Source: Agromyces rhizosphaerae (lineage in GTDB: Bacteria > Actinomycetota > Actinomycetes > Actinomycetales > Microbacteriaceae). Taken from it: 64,000 bases of DNA. Both the position numbers and the translations under genes were made by a program. Location of the stretch: positions 744,001 to 808,000 of the forward strand of contig NZ_BSDP01000001.1 of the NCBI RefSeq assembly GCF_027925245.1. The letters are read 5' to 3'. The notes under the pieces are model-generated. The model saw nothing but the letters and a program-made list of their open reading frames with translations, did no database searches and had not been told where the DNA came from. The number at the start of each line of letters is the position of its first letter. Positions within the stretch are counted from its first letter, which is position 1. This document shows positions 41,346 to 49,408 of the stretch, piece by piece.

Positions 41346-42065
41346 TCACCAGCCCAGTTCGCGCCCGTCGCGGGTGAGGGTGCCGGGGTCGACGCTGCCG
41401 GGCAGGAGCGCGGGCCAGAGCACGCTCTCGGCGCCCACCGCGGGCGGCCGGGCGCCCATCTGCTCCATGTCGGGCGAGGTCGCGGTGAGTCCGGGGTCGA
41501 CGCCGTACACCTCGATGCCCTCGGGGGCGAGCTCCGTCGCGGCCTTGCGCACGAGCGCGTGCACGGCCGCCTTCGACACCGCGTAGCCCGCCGCGCCGGG
41601 GCTCGACGTGATGCCGAACCGCGGGTCGGAGTGGGAGCCGGCCCCACTGCCGACGACGATCACCTGGGCGTCCTTGGCGCGCCGCAGGGCAGGCAGGAAC
41701 GCCTGCAGGGTGCGCCAGGTGCCGAGCACGTTGACCTCGAACGAGTCGAGCACGTCCTCGAGGTCGGCCGTCGACGCGGTCTGGTCCCACGGCGCGAACC
41801 GCGCGGCGTTCGCGACGAGCAGGTCGAGCGCGCGTCCGTCGAACGTGCGGGCGACCTCCTCGAGCTCACCCGCGTCGTGCAGGTCGCCGCGCATGATCGT
41901 GACACCCTCCACGTCGGCGAGCACCTCACTCGCCCTGGCCGGATCGCGCACCACCGCCGTCACGGTCCAGCCGGCCCTCACCAGCCTGCGCACCGCCGCG
42001 GCGCCGATGCCGCGTCCTCCTCCGGTCACGACCGCGGTCCGGATGTTCTCGTCGCCCTCGGGCAT
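41346..42065 (-). CDS. Short-chain dehydrogenase/reductase (SDR)
   Basis: A 239-residue SDR with the nucleotide site GGGRGIGAAAVRR at about residues 15-27, catalytic Ser in VVGSGAGS, and Y-A-V-S-K as the catalytic Tyr/Lys pair. It is preceded by 56 bases without another gene. The product is presumably an oxidoreductase of unknown alcohol/ketone substrate; no neighbour suggests which. Confidence 0.87.
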   Translation of the reverse strand: MPEGDENIRTAVVTGGGRGIGAAAVRRLVRAGWTVTAVVRDPARASEVLADVEGVTIMRGDLHDAGELEEVARTFDGRALDLLVANAARFAPWDQTASTADLEDVLDSFEVNVLGTWRTLQAFLPALRRAKDAQVIVVGSGAGSHSDPRFGITSSPGAAGYAVSKAAVHALVRKAATELAPEGIEVYGVDPGLTATSPDMEQMGARPPAVGAESVLWPALLPGSVDPGTLTRDGRELGW

Positions 42066-42121
42066 CCGCTCGCCCCTTCTCGGCGCGCGCCGCGCCGCTC
42101 ATCGTCCGTCGGGTCGCGCGC

Positions 42122-42598
42122 TCAGGTGCGCAGCACCAGCGCCTCGCGCACGCCGAACACGCCCAGGATCCACGGCTCGTCGGTCGCGAACACGGTGTCC
42201 TCGATCGGCACGATCGCGGGGTCGTGCACCACGTGGGTCTCGCCGTCGTGCTCGAGCACGGCCGAGCCCGCCGCGACCACGTTGCGCACCCACTGCGCGC
42301 CCGACCCGTACGGCAGGGCGACGACGAATCCGCCCGCGGTCGGCTTCGCCCCGATCGGCGTCGAGTACTCCGTGCCGGTCGACCGCCCGACGTGGTGGAT
42401 GACCGACGTCTCCTCGCCCTTCTTCCCGGCCGTCTTCAGCGTCTCGGGGTTCACGGTCTCGTTGAGGAATCGCCGCATCGGCTCGAGGATCCGCGGGTCC
42501 TGCGTGCGGAACCCCCGCACCAGCGTCGCGACGAACGCGGCGATCGCGACGAGCGCGACACCGAACAGCACCAGCAGCACGCGCCAGAAGACCTTCAT
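42122..42598 (-). CDS. Nitroreductase-family deazaflavin (F420)-dependent protein, membrane-anchored
   Basis: A 158-residue protein with an N-terminal membrane helix (VFWRVLLVLFGVALVAIAAFVATLV) and a Ddn-like split barrel (SVIHHVGRSTGTEYSTPIGA, ALPYGSGAQWVRNVVAAGS). It is a relative of the protein at 8462-8815 but carries an anchor, as does mycobacterial Ddn. It should reduce nitro or quinone compounds with deazaflavin cofactor at the membrane. Confidence 0.82.
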   Translation of the reverse strand: MKVFWRVLLVLFGVALVAIAAFVATLVRGFRTQDPRILEPMRRFLNETVNPETLKTAGKKGEETSVIHHVGRSTGTEYSTPIGAKPTAGGFVVALPYGSGAQWVRNVVAAGSAVLEHDGETHVVHDPAIVPIEDTVFATDEPWILGVFGVREALVLRT

Positions 42599-42756
42599 CG
42601 CCCGGTCCCCCGTCGCATCCGCACCGTCGTCTCGCCCATGCCGATCCCCCGATCATCCCGGTCGCGTCAGTCCTTGACGCACCCCAGCGTAGGGGCGGAT
42701 GCCGCGCGGCGACAGGCCCCGGAACGGGGGCGACCCCGGCGGTGCGGCTCCCGGCC

Positions 42757-43734
42757 TCAGGAGGCGTTCGACGCGACCCCCAGGCGCGCGGCGAGCCACT
42801 CCTCCGCCCGGCGGCGGAACGCCTTCGCCATCTCGCTCGACCACGCGATCGTCTCGAAGCCGTGCGGTGCGCCCGGCACGACGTCCGTCGTGACCTCGAC
42901 GCCCGCCGCCCGCAGCGCCTCGGCGTAGGCGACGTCCTCGTCGTGGAACAGGTCGATGTCGCCGACCCCGACCCAGGCCGGCGGAAGTCCGGCGAGGTCT
43001 GCCCGGCGCGCGGGAACGGCGTAGGCGGGCACCTCGGCCGCGCCCGGCGCCGCCCCCAAGTACGAACGCCAGCCGACGAGGTTGTCGCGGTTCGACCAGG
43101 CGAAGTGGCGCCGGGCGTCGTGCGCCCTCGTGGCGGCCGTGCGGTCGTCGAGCATCGGGCAGTACAGCAGCTGCGCGGCCGGCTGCGTGCCGCCGAGGTC
43201 GGCGAGGCGCTGCGCGAGCGCCGCCGCGAGCCCGCCGCCCGCGCTCTGCCCGCCGACGGCGACCAGTTCCGGATCGAGTCCCCGCCCGGCGGCCTCGCGC
43301 TGCACCCACTCCCATGCGGCGACGCAGTCGTCGAGGGGTGCGGGGAACGGATGCGCCGGGGCGAGCCGGTACTGCACCGACACGACCGTGATGCCGAGGC
43401 GTGCCGCCAGCCCCGCGCACGCGCGGTCGTCCATCTCGGCGGCGCCGATCACGTAGCCGCCGCCGTGGATCCAGACCAGCGCCGCGCCGGACGCACCGGG
43501 CGGCGTGAAGACGCGCACGCCCGTGGCGGGCACGTCGAAGTCGACGACCTCGAGCGTCATTCCCTCGGCGAGGCGCGGCGGCGGCATGAGGCGCATCGCC
43601 CGGTTCGCAAGCCGACGCTGCCACGCACGACGCACCGCGATCGGCGGCGCCACCCGATAGGGCCTGCGAAGATCGGGATCGAGGTCCTCCGCGCGCATGC
43701 GCGTCGTCGCCGCAGGGGTGCCGGTGTCGCCCAT
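42757..43734 (-). CDS. Alpha/beta-hydrolase, hormone-sensitive-lipase type
   Basis: A 325-residue esterase/lipase of the HSL group: WIHGGGYVIGAAE (oxyanion hole), SVQYRLAPAHPFPAPLDD, VAVGGQSAGGGLAAAL (nucleophile Ser in GxSxG), and a C-terminal GDIDLFHDED and GAPHGFE carrying the Asp and His. It hydrolyses a short-chain ester or lactone; the substrate is unknown. A nested palindrome lies 48 bases upstream of its start. Confidence 0.85.
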   Translation of the reverse strand: MGDTGTPAATTRMRAEDLDPDLRRPYRVAPPIAVRRAWQRRLANRAMRLMPPPRLAEGMTLEVVDFDVPATGVRVFTPPGASGAALVWIHGGGYVIGAAEMDDRACAGLAARLGITVVSVQYRLAPAHPFPAPLDDCVAAWEWVQREAAGRGLDPELVAVGGQSAGGGLAAALAQRLADLGGTQPAAQLLYCPMLDDRTAATRAHDARRHFAWSNRDNLVGWRSYLGAAPGAAEVPAYAVPARRADLAGLPPAWVGVGDIDLFHDEDVAYAEALRAAGVEVTTDVVPGAPHGFETIAWSSEMAKAFRRRAEEWLAARLGVASNAS

Positions 43735-43782
43735 CGATGCGTCCCTCCCGGTCGCACCCTCGCGACCGCCGTGCCGGAATGG

Positions 43783-43806
43783 TACGGATCGTATCCGATT
43801 CGTACA
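43783..43806. promoter_or_regulatory. Nested palindrome upstream of the HSL esterase
   Basis: CGGAT, CGT, ATCCG at 43785-43797 is a 5-3-5 inverted repeat inside an outer GTACG/CGTAC pair (43783-43787 and 43802-43806). It lies in the gap between the minus-strand methyltransferase and esterase genes and is a candidate operator, though no adjacent regulator is visible. Confidence 0.45.
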
Positions 43807-43825
43807 CTTCGCGCGGAGCGCGTCC

Positions 43826-44485
43826 TCAGGCGCGCCGGGCGCGCAGCACGACGTCGGAGACGTGGTGGGACGACTCGTCCGCGGCATCCGCTCGCTGCCG
43901 GGTCTCGTCGACCTCGATCGCCCAGCCGTCGCCGAGCGCGGCAGCGAAGTCGGCGGGCTGCAGGTAGTCGTCGGGGTCGAAGCCGTGCTCGAGCGCGGTC
44001 GCGCGGTGCTCGGCGCCGTGGCCGACCACGAGCAGCGTGCCGCCGGGCGCGACCGCGTCGAGCATCGCGCCGATCGCCGTCGACGCCGTGTCCCGTCGCA
44101 GGGCGAGGTAGTGCCCCGCGACCAAGTCGAACGTGCGGCCCGGCAGCGGGTTGCCGGCGATGTCCGCCGCGACCCACTCGACGGATGCCCCTGCCTCGCC
44201 CGCAGCCCGCCGCGCGCGCTCGACCGCGACCGGTGACAGGTCGAGCCCCGTCACCGTCCACCCCCGCTGCGCGAGCCAGATCGCGTCGCCGCCCTCGCCG
44301 CTGCCCACGTCGAGCGCAGTGCCGGGCGCGTGCCCGTCGAGCTCGGCGACGAGCTGCGCGTTCGGCCGGCCGCTCCAGCGCTGCTCCGAGTCGGCGTAGC
44401 TGGCGTCCCAGTCGGCGGCCTCGTCGCCCGAGTGCCGGTGCGGTCCGTCGCCGTGGTCGTGGCCGTGGTGCTCGTGCGCGCTCAT
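43826..44485 (-). CDS. SAM-dependent methyltransferase (class I)
   Basis: A 219-residue class I methyltransferase. The N-terminus is very His-rich (HEHHGHDHGDGPHRHSGD), possibly metal-binding. The SAM site is ALDVGSGEGGDAIWLAQRG at about residues 56-74, followed by VTGLDLSP and AADIAGNP. It resembles the tellurite/thiopurine methyltransferase group in size and motif spacing; the His-rich head would be consistent with metal or metalloid handling, which is inference. Confidence 0.8.
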   Translation of the reverse strand: MSAHEHHGHDHGDGPHRHSGDEAADWDASYADSEQRWSGRPNAQLVAELDGHAPGTALDVGSGEGGDAIWLAQRGWTVTGLDLSPVAVERARRAAGEAGASVEWVAADIAGNPLPGRTFDLVAGHYLALRRDTASTAIGAMLDAVAPGGTLLVVGHGAEHRATALEHGFDPDDYLQPADFAAALGDGWAIEVDETRQRADAADESSHHVSDVVLRARRA

Positions 44486-44575
44486 GCGACCAGCCAACGT
44501 GGCGCCGCGGCGCGCGTCAAGCCGGCGGCGTGGTCACCCCTCGCGCTCCGGCCCGCGGGCGACGAGAATCGCACC

Positions 44576-45751
44576 ATGCCCACTCCCGTGACCTCCGACT
44601 TCGACGCCGACGTGGCCGTGATCGGCCTCGGCGCCGTCGGGTCGAGCGCCGCCTGGCAGCTCACCGTGCGCGGCCTCGACGTGCTCGGCTTCGAGCTGCA
44701 CGAGCCCGGCCACGCACTCGGCGGGTCGACCGGGCGCACCCGCCTGTTCCGCGTCGCGTGCCTCGAGCATCCCGGCCTCGCCCCGATCGCGCGCCGGGCC
44801 CGCGCGCTGTGGCGCGAGCTCGAGGCATCCGCCGGCACGCCGCTGTTCATGCAGACGGGCGGCATCATGATCGGGCCTCCCGACTCGCACCTCATCACCG
44901 GCACGCTCCGCACCGCGGCCGCGCACGACCTGCCCGTCGAGCGGCTCGACGCCGAGGAGGTCGCGCGCCGGTTCCCCGGCCACGCGCGGATGGACCCGGG
45001 CGACGTCGGCGTCTTCGACCCCGAAGCGGGCATCCTGCGCCCCGAGGCGGCGATCGTCGCCGCCGCCGACGCTGCCCGGGCGATGGGCGCGCGCCTGCGC
45101 ACGAGCACGCGCGTGACCGCGATCACGCCCGACGCCGACGGAGTGACCATCGAGACGGATGCCGCGAGCTACCGCGTGCGCCACGTCGCCGTCACCGCCG
45201 GGCCGTGGATCCCGCGGTTCGTGCCCGGCGCGCCGGTCGTGCCGCACCGCGTGGTGATGACGTGGTTCCGGGCGAAGCCGGGTCGCTCGGCCGCCCTCGA
45301 CGTGCTGCCCGTGTTCATCCGCAGCGTGCCGGGGCGCGACACCTGGGTGTGGGGGCACGGGGCGATGCCCGAGTCCGCGCCGGGCGCGAGTGACGGCTTC
45401 GACGCGAAGGTCGGCCCCGAGTTCGACGGCCCGTTCCACGCCGACGACCCCGACGCGATCGACCGGGTCGTGCACCCCGGCGAGACCGACGAGATCCACG
45501 ACCTCGTCGCCGCCACGTTCCCCGACCTCGACCCCGAACCGAGCGACGTGACGACCTGCATCATGGCGCACACACCGGACAACCAGTTCCTCGTCGGCCC
45601 GACCGCGCACCCGCGGGTGACGGTGGGCGGCGGATGCTCCGGGCACTCGTTCAAGCACGCCGCCGCGCTCGGCGAACTCGTGGCGCAGGCCGTCGCCGGC
45701 GAGGCATCCGCCCTCGACACCGGGTTCCTCGACCCGCGCCGGTTCGGCTGA
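44576..45751 (+). CDS. FAD-dependent amine oxidase, N-methyltryptophan/sarcosine oxidase type
   Basis: A 391-residue flavoprotein of the MSOX/MTOX family. The Rossmann site is DVAVIGLGAVGSSAAW; GGSTGRTRLFR follows, and TTCIMAHTPDNQFLVG carries the Cys that bonds FAD covalently in sarcosine oxidases. The C-terminal GGGCSGHSFKHAAALG is also typical. It oxidises an N-methyl or secondary amino acid to the imine and produces hydrogen peroxide. It is divergent from the methyltransferase, sharing a 90-base promoter region. Confidence 0.85.
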   Translation: MPTPVTSDFDADVAVIGLGAVGSSAAWQLTVRGLDVLGFELHEPGHALGGSTGRTRLFRVACLEHPGLAPIARRARALWRELEASAGTPLFMQTGGIMIGPPDSHLITGTLRTAAAHDLPVERLDAEEVARRFPGHARMDPGDVGVFDPEAGILRPEAAIVAAADAARAMGARLRTSTRVTAITPDADGVTIETDAASYRVRHVAVTAGPWIPRFVPGAPVVPHRVVMTWFRAKPGRSAALDVLPVFIRSVPGRDTWVWGHGAMPESAPGASDGFDAKVGPEFDGPFHADDPDAIDRVVHPGETDEIHDLVAATFPDLDPEPSDVTTCIMAHTPDNQFLVGPTAHPRVTVGGGCSGHSFKHAAALGELVAQAVAGEASALDTGFLDPRRFG

Positions 45752-45860
45752 CGCGACCGGGCGCATCTGCGCCCACCCCTCGGAGGCACTGGCGGTCGTG
45801 TGCGCCGCGGCGCTATCGTGTGGCCGTCGGGCCGCCCGCCCGAGGCGGCCGGCGAGTCGA

Positions 45861-45877
45861 CCGGGATCGGATCCCGG
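45861..45877. promoter_or_regulatory. 7-3-7 palindrome before the hemerythrin gene
   Basis: CCGGGAT, CGG, ATCCCGG at 45861-45877, followed by the Shine-Dalgarno GGGGGAGG and the start codon at 45897. It could be an operator or a 5'-leader hairpin near the ribosome site. Confidence 0.45.
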
Positions 45878-45896
45878 CGCGACCGGGGGAGGTATC

Positions 45897-46574
45897 ATGG
45901 CCGCAGCAGCACTGCCGTCGAGCGGCGAGGCGCCGGAGGCGAAGACCTGCGACGCGCGCGGGATGGCGGAGATCCACCGCATGTTCAAGCGCGGGTTCGG
46001 CGAGGGGCCGGAGCTCGTGCGCGGCGTGCAGGGCGGCGACACGGCGCACGCCGAGGCCGTCGCGAGCCAGCTCGAGCTCATGTCGGTCGGCCTGCACGCG
46101 CACCACGAGGGCGAGGACGCGAAGCTCTGGTCGACGCTCGAGGCGCGGGCACCCAGCTGCGCCCTGCACGTCGAGCGGATGAAGGCGCAGCACGCGGAGA
46201 TGCTCGTGCAGCTGCGGGCGCTCGACGCCGCGCTGCCCGCCTGGCGCACGACCGCCGGCGACCCGGCCGACGTGCTCGCCGCGCTCGACGGCATCAACGC
46301 CGCCCTCGACGTGCACCTGCCCGACGAGGAGACCAACATCGTGCCGGTGATCGAGACCACGCACACCCAGAAGGAACTGGAGTGGTACTCCGAGCACGGC
46401 CGCAAGGCCACGCCGAAGGGTCGCATGTGGGACCAGCTCGGCGCGATCATCGAGGCGCAGCCCGACGGCGACGACTGGCTGCGGCGGAACCTCCCCGGGC
46501 CGCTCCGCGTGATGTGGCGGGCCGTGGGCCGGAAGCGCTACGAGCGCACGCGCGCCGAGCTCGTCGGCGGCTGA
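45897..46574 (+). CDS. Hemerythrin-like domain protein
   Basis: A 225-residue protein with a four-helix hemerythrin (HHE) domain: LHAHHEGEDAKLW, HVERMKAQHAEM and HLPDEETNIVP supply the His/Glu ligands for a di-iron site. The C-terminal 60 residues (KATPKGRMWDQLGAI, RNLPGPLRVMWRAVGRKRYE) are conserved in the actinobacterial DUF-type hemerythrins. Possible roles are oxygen, nitric oxide or iron sensing. GGGGGAGG is a strong ribosome-binding site. Confidence 0.85.
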   Translation: MAAAALPSSGEAPEAKTCDARGMAEIHRMFKRGFGEGPELVRGVQGGDTAHAEAVASQLELMSVGLHAHHEGEDAKLWSTLEARAPSCALHVERMKAQHAEMLVQLRALDAALPAWRTTAGDPADVLAALDGINAALDVHLPDEETNIVPVIETTHTQKELEWYSEHGRKATPKGRMWDQLGAIIEAQPDGDDWLRRNLPGPLRVMWRAVGRKRYERTRAELVGG

Positions 46575-46596
46575 CTGCGGGGCATCCGTCGTCCGC

Positions 46597-47016
46597 CTAC
46601 CGCCCCGGGTCGGGGGGCACGTCGGCCTCGACCAGACGACGGAAGTCCCGGACGCGGAGTCGCGGTGCACCAGCCTCGCGCAGGATCGCCCCGGTCACCG
46701 GGTGCCGGGTCTCGACTCCGACTCCCCCCGCGAGCGTGGTCGAGTAGCCGTACCGAGCCTCCGCCCCGACCGCGAACTGGAACTGGATCGACATCACCTG
46801 GCTCACGACGAGGCCGATCACGCTGACCAGCCCGGAGACCACGGTCGCTGCGGACGTCCCCTCGACCGGCCCCTCGGCGTCGGCGATCACCGAGACCCCG
46901 AACACCGCGACCGAGCACAGCATCACGATGGCGAGCGGCTTCGTCCTGCGGAGTCTCCGGTAGGCGGTCGGCGCAACGGGAAGCCGTTCGTTGCCGTCGG
47001 CGCCGTCGTGGTCCAC
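46597..47016 (-). CDS. Small membrane protein of unknown function
   Basis: A 139-residue protein starting at GTG, with two membrane segments (about residues 25-45 and 56-78: LAIVMLCSVAVFGVSVIAD, AATVVSGLVSVIGLVVSQVMS) and a charged C-terminal tail (RLRVRDFRRLVEADVP). It lies 22 bases from the convergent hemerythrin stop and 65 bases downstream of the quinone-oxidoreductase-like gene on the same strand. No family recognised. Confidence 0.6.
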   Translation of the reverse strand: MDHDGADGNERLPVAPTAYRRLRRTKPLAIVMLCSVAVFGVSVIADAEGPVEGTSAATVVSGLVSVIGLVVSQVMSIQFQFAVGAEARYGYSTTLAGGVGVETRHPVTGAILREAGAPRLRVRDFRRLVEADVPPDPGR

Positions 47017-47081
47017 GCGGGGAGCGTACCGGGGACGCGACGCCGATCCGCGCCGTGCGCAACGACTGTGGAATCGAGCCG

Positions 47082-48134
47082 CTACACGGCGACGGTGATG
47101 ACCGCCTTGCCCGAGACCCGGCCGCCGACCAGGTCGTCCATCGCGCGACGCACGTCGGCGATCGGGTACGCCTCGGAGACCTGCGGGCGCACCTGGCCCG
47201 CGACGATCATCGTGGCGAGCCGCTCGATGCTCTCCTTCCGCTCGGCCGACATGAAGCCGAGGATGCGCTGCGTCGTGAACGCGTTGCGCAGCGGTGCGCT
47301 GAGCTGGCGCTGGAACCCGCCCATGAACCAGCCGCCGTCCTCGCCGCCGACCATCACGAGCGTGCCCTCGGGGGCGAGGATGCGCCGCAGCCGGCGGATC
47401 GGCGCGCGGCCGTTGATGTCGATGATGAGGTCGAAGCGCTCGTCGAGCGTGGTCACGTCGGTGGTGCGGTAGTCGACCGTGTGCGCCGCGCCGAGCGACC
47501 GCAGGAACTCGGCCTTGCCGGCGCTCGCGACGCCCGTCACCTCGGCACCGGATGCCACGGCGATCTGCACCGCGTAGTTGCCGACGCCGCCCGAGGCGCC
47601 CGTGACGAGCACCTTCTGCCCCGGCCGCACGCGGCCCTCGTCGACCACGGCCTGCAGCGCGGTCATGCCGGACACGGGCACCGCCGCGGCGGCCTCCGGG
47701 CTGAGCGACTCCGGACGCTTCACGAGCTTCGCGGTCGGCGCGACCGCGTACTCGGCGAAGCTGCCGGTGGCGACGCCGAACACCTCGTCGCCGATCGCGA
47801 GGTCGGTGACGCCCTCGCCGAGCGCGACCACGGTGCCGGCCACGTCGAGCCCGGGCACCGGGAGCTTCGGCCCGCGGAAGCCGAACATGAAGCGCACGAG
47901 GTACGGCTTGCCCGACATCAGGTGCCAGGTGCCGCGGTCGAGGCCGGCGGCCCGCACGCGGAGCAGCACCTCGCCCTCGCCGGGCTGCGGCACTGCGATG
48001 CGCCCCTGCTCGAGCATCTCGCTGCCGCCGTAGCGGTGCTGGAGCACCGCGTCCATCTCGGCGGGCACGGCGGGCACCGGCGCGGAGGCCTGCTCGGCGC
48101 CGGCCTGGTTCTGGGGAGTGGTCTGGGTCTGCAT
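47082..48134 (-). CDS. MDR-family NADPH:quinone-reductase-like oxidoreductase
   Basis: A 350-residue zinc-free medium-chain dehydrogenase. The nucleotide site is VTGASGGVGNYAVQIA at about residues 148-163; AGLDRGTWHLMSGKPY and GLDVAGTVVALGEGV are typical of the NAD(P)-dependent alcohol/quinone reductase branch. I use ATG at 48134, seven bases after AAGGA; an upstream ATG at 48149 has no such site. Its promoter contains two copies of CGTACnnnGTACG, also present once upstream of the TetR gene at 49409, so this is probably that regulator's target. It may detoxify an electrophile or quinone. Confidence 0.85.
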   Translation of the reverse strand: MQTQTTPQNQAGAEQASAPVPAVPAEMDAVLQHRYGGSEMLEQGRIAVPQPGEGEVLLRVRAAGLDRGTWHLMSGKPYLVRFMFGFRGPKLPVPGLDVAGTVVALGEGVTDLAIGDEVFGVATGSFAEYAVAPTAKLVKRPESLSPEAAAAVPVSGMTALQAVVDEGRVRPGQKVLVTGASGGVGNYAVQIAVASGAEVTGVASAGKAEFLRSLGAAHTVDYRTTDVTTLDERFDLIIDINGRAPIRRLRRILAPEGTLVMVGGEDGGWFMGGFQRQLSAPLRNAFTTQRILGFMSAERKESIERLATMIVAGQVRPQVSEAYPIADVRRAMDDLVGGRVSGKAVITVAV

Positions 48135-48177
48135 GGTCGTTTCCTTCATCTCGGGTCCGGAGGACGTTCACGAGGTT

Positions 48178-48233
48178 CGTACTTAGTACGGGAACCTGTG
48201 GGCGAGCGTACTCGTACTTTGTACGAAAGACAA
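48178..48233 (-). promoter_or_regulatory. Promoter with two TetR operators (CGTACnnnGTACG)
   Basis: CGTACTTAGTACG at 48178-48190 and CGTACTTTGTACG at 48213-48225, with an extra half-site CGTAC at 48207-48211. For the minus strand, TTGTCT (48233-48228) and TACGCT (48210-48205) form a -35/-10 pair with a 17-base spacer, the operator occupying the spacer. Confidence 0.8.
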
Positions 48234-48306
48234 GGGGTCGGATGCACCGAGTTCTCGACGTGGCTCCCAACCGCCCGTAGACGCCCGCATCCGCCCACAG
48301 ACGCAG

Positions 48307-48341
48307 TTCGGGCCGGGATGCAGTCCGCATCCCGGCCCGAA
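48307..48341. terminator. 15-base perfect hairpin terminator
   Basis: TTCGGGCCGGGATGC at 48307-48321 pairs with GCATCCCGGCCCGAA at 48327-48341 around a five-base loop. It lies 32 bases beyond the stop of the minus-strand DUF4190 protein, so it can end that transcript. Confidence 0.78.
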
Positions 48342-48373
48342 GCCGATCCCGCGCGCCGTGGCGGCGCCGTCGC

Positions 48374-49225
48374 CTACACGTCGCCGAAGTACCAGGCGAT
48401 GTCGCCGTAGATGTACCCGGTGCCCCAGGGGCCGTCGCCCGCGCCCTCGGTCGGGATCTCGATGATCACGACGCCGCTGACCGTCTCGCCGGTCGACACG
48501 GCGTCCATCTCCATGAGCAGACCGTCGTAGAGCACATAGGAGTCGAACCACTCGAGGCCGTCCGGCGCGATGAACGTGAAGACCAGCTCGGCCGGCGGCG
48601 CCTCGCCCGAGCCCACGTAGGTCGCGGTGACCGGCAGGCTCGCGAACTGCCGACCCGGTGCGGGCTCGGTGTTGAAGTCGCTCGCGGCGAGCACGTCGGC
48701 GGTGACATCGACGGTGGGCGCGCCCACGGCAACCTCCCACGCAGGGCCGTCCTCGTCGTTCACCACGACCGTGCTGCCGAACGGCAGCGGGTTGCCGGCG
48801 GCACCCGGCTCGGTCGAGACCGCGGGCGCCTCCTCCTCGACCTCATCGTCGGCGAAGCCCTCGACCACCTCGCCGTTGACGGTCACCTCGAGCGAGTCGT
48901 CGACGGCCGCCACGAACGCGGCCGCGTACACGACGCCCATGACGATCGAGAGCACCAGCGCGAGGCCGGAGAGGATCGTGCCCGTGATCGCCGCGCCGCG
49001 CTTCTTGTTCTTCAGCACGAGCGCGATGATGCCGAGCACGAGGCCGACGAACCCGATGAACCCACCGAAGAACCCGACGATCGGCAGCAGCGCGAGCACG
49101 AGCCCGACGATGCCGAGCACGAGGGCCGTGACCCCGAGCGGATTGCCGCCCGGGGAGGCGTGGGTCGGCGCGGGCGGCTGGACGTCTGCGGGAGCCGGCG
49201 CGGCCGACTGGGGAGTGTTCGACAT
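48374..49225 (-). CDS. DUF4190-type membrane protein with extracellular DUF4352-like domain
   Basis: A 283-residue protein. A Pro/Ala-rich head is followed by a DUF4190 pair of helices (GVTALVLGIVGLVLALLPIV, FIGFVGLVLGIIALVLKNKK), a third helix (SGLALVLSIVMGVVYAAAFV), an acidic linker and a beta-sandwich of about 120 residues (STVVVNDEDGPAWEVAVG, FASLPVTATYVGSGE). ATG at 49225 lies nine bases after GGGAGG. It resembles envelope-associated or sensor-like lipobox-free proteins of actinobacteria; function unknown. Confidence 0.75.
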   Translation of the reverse strand: MSNTPQSAAPAPADVQPPAPTHASPGGNPLGVTALVLGIVGLVLALLPIVGFFGGFIGFVGLVLGIIALVLKNKKRGAAITGTILSGLALVLSIVMGVVYAAAFVAAVDDSLEVTVNGEVVEGFADDEVEEEAPAVSTEPGAAGNPLPFGSTVVVNDEDGPAWEVAVGAPTVDVTADVLAASDFNTEPAPGRQFASLPVTATYVGSGEAPPAELVFTFIAPDGLEWFDSYVLYDGLLMEMDAVSTGETVSGVVIIEIPTEGAGDGPWGTGYIYGDIAWYFGDV

Positions 49226-49340
49226 GCGCGACATCCTCCCAGAGCGGAGTCTTGCGTCCGGGCTTTCTCACCCCCAGTTCGGGGGACGTGCGCGCCTGCG
49301 GCGGGCGCCCGGCCCGGTCCCGGTCCATCGGGCGATGCGG

Positions 49341-49361
49341 TAGGGTGTCGTACAAAGTACG
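49341..49361 (+). promoter_or_regulatory. Promoter and operator of the TetR gene
   Basis: TAGGGT at 49341-49346 is a -10-like hexamer, followed by CGTACAAAGTACG at 49349-49361, a third copy of the same operator as in front of the MDR oxidoreductase. The position fits negative autoregulation. Confidence 0.75.
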
Positions 49362-49408
49362 AAGCCGCTGCGGGCACACGCGACCCGCGCCGGCGAGGAG
49401 GAGATCGC

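Noticed and set aside
42717..42729. CCCCG-GAA-CGGGG as a terminator
   Set aside because: The stem is only five bases and such sequences arise readily in DNA of this composition; it may be real but I cannot support it.
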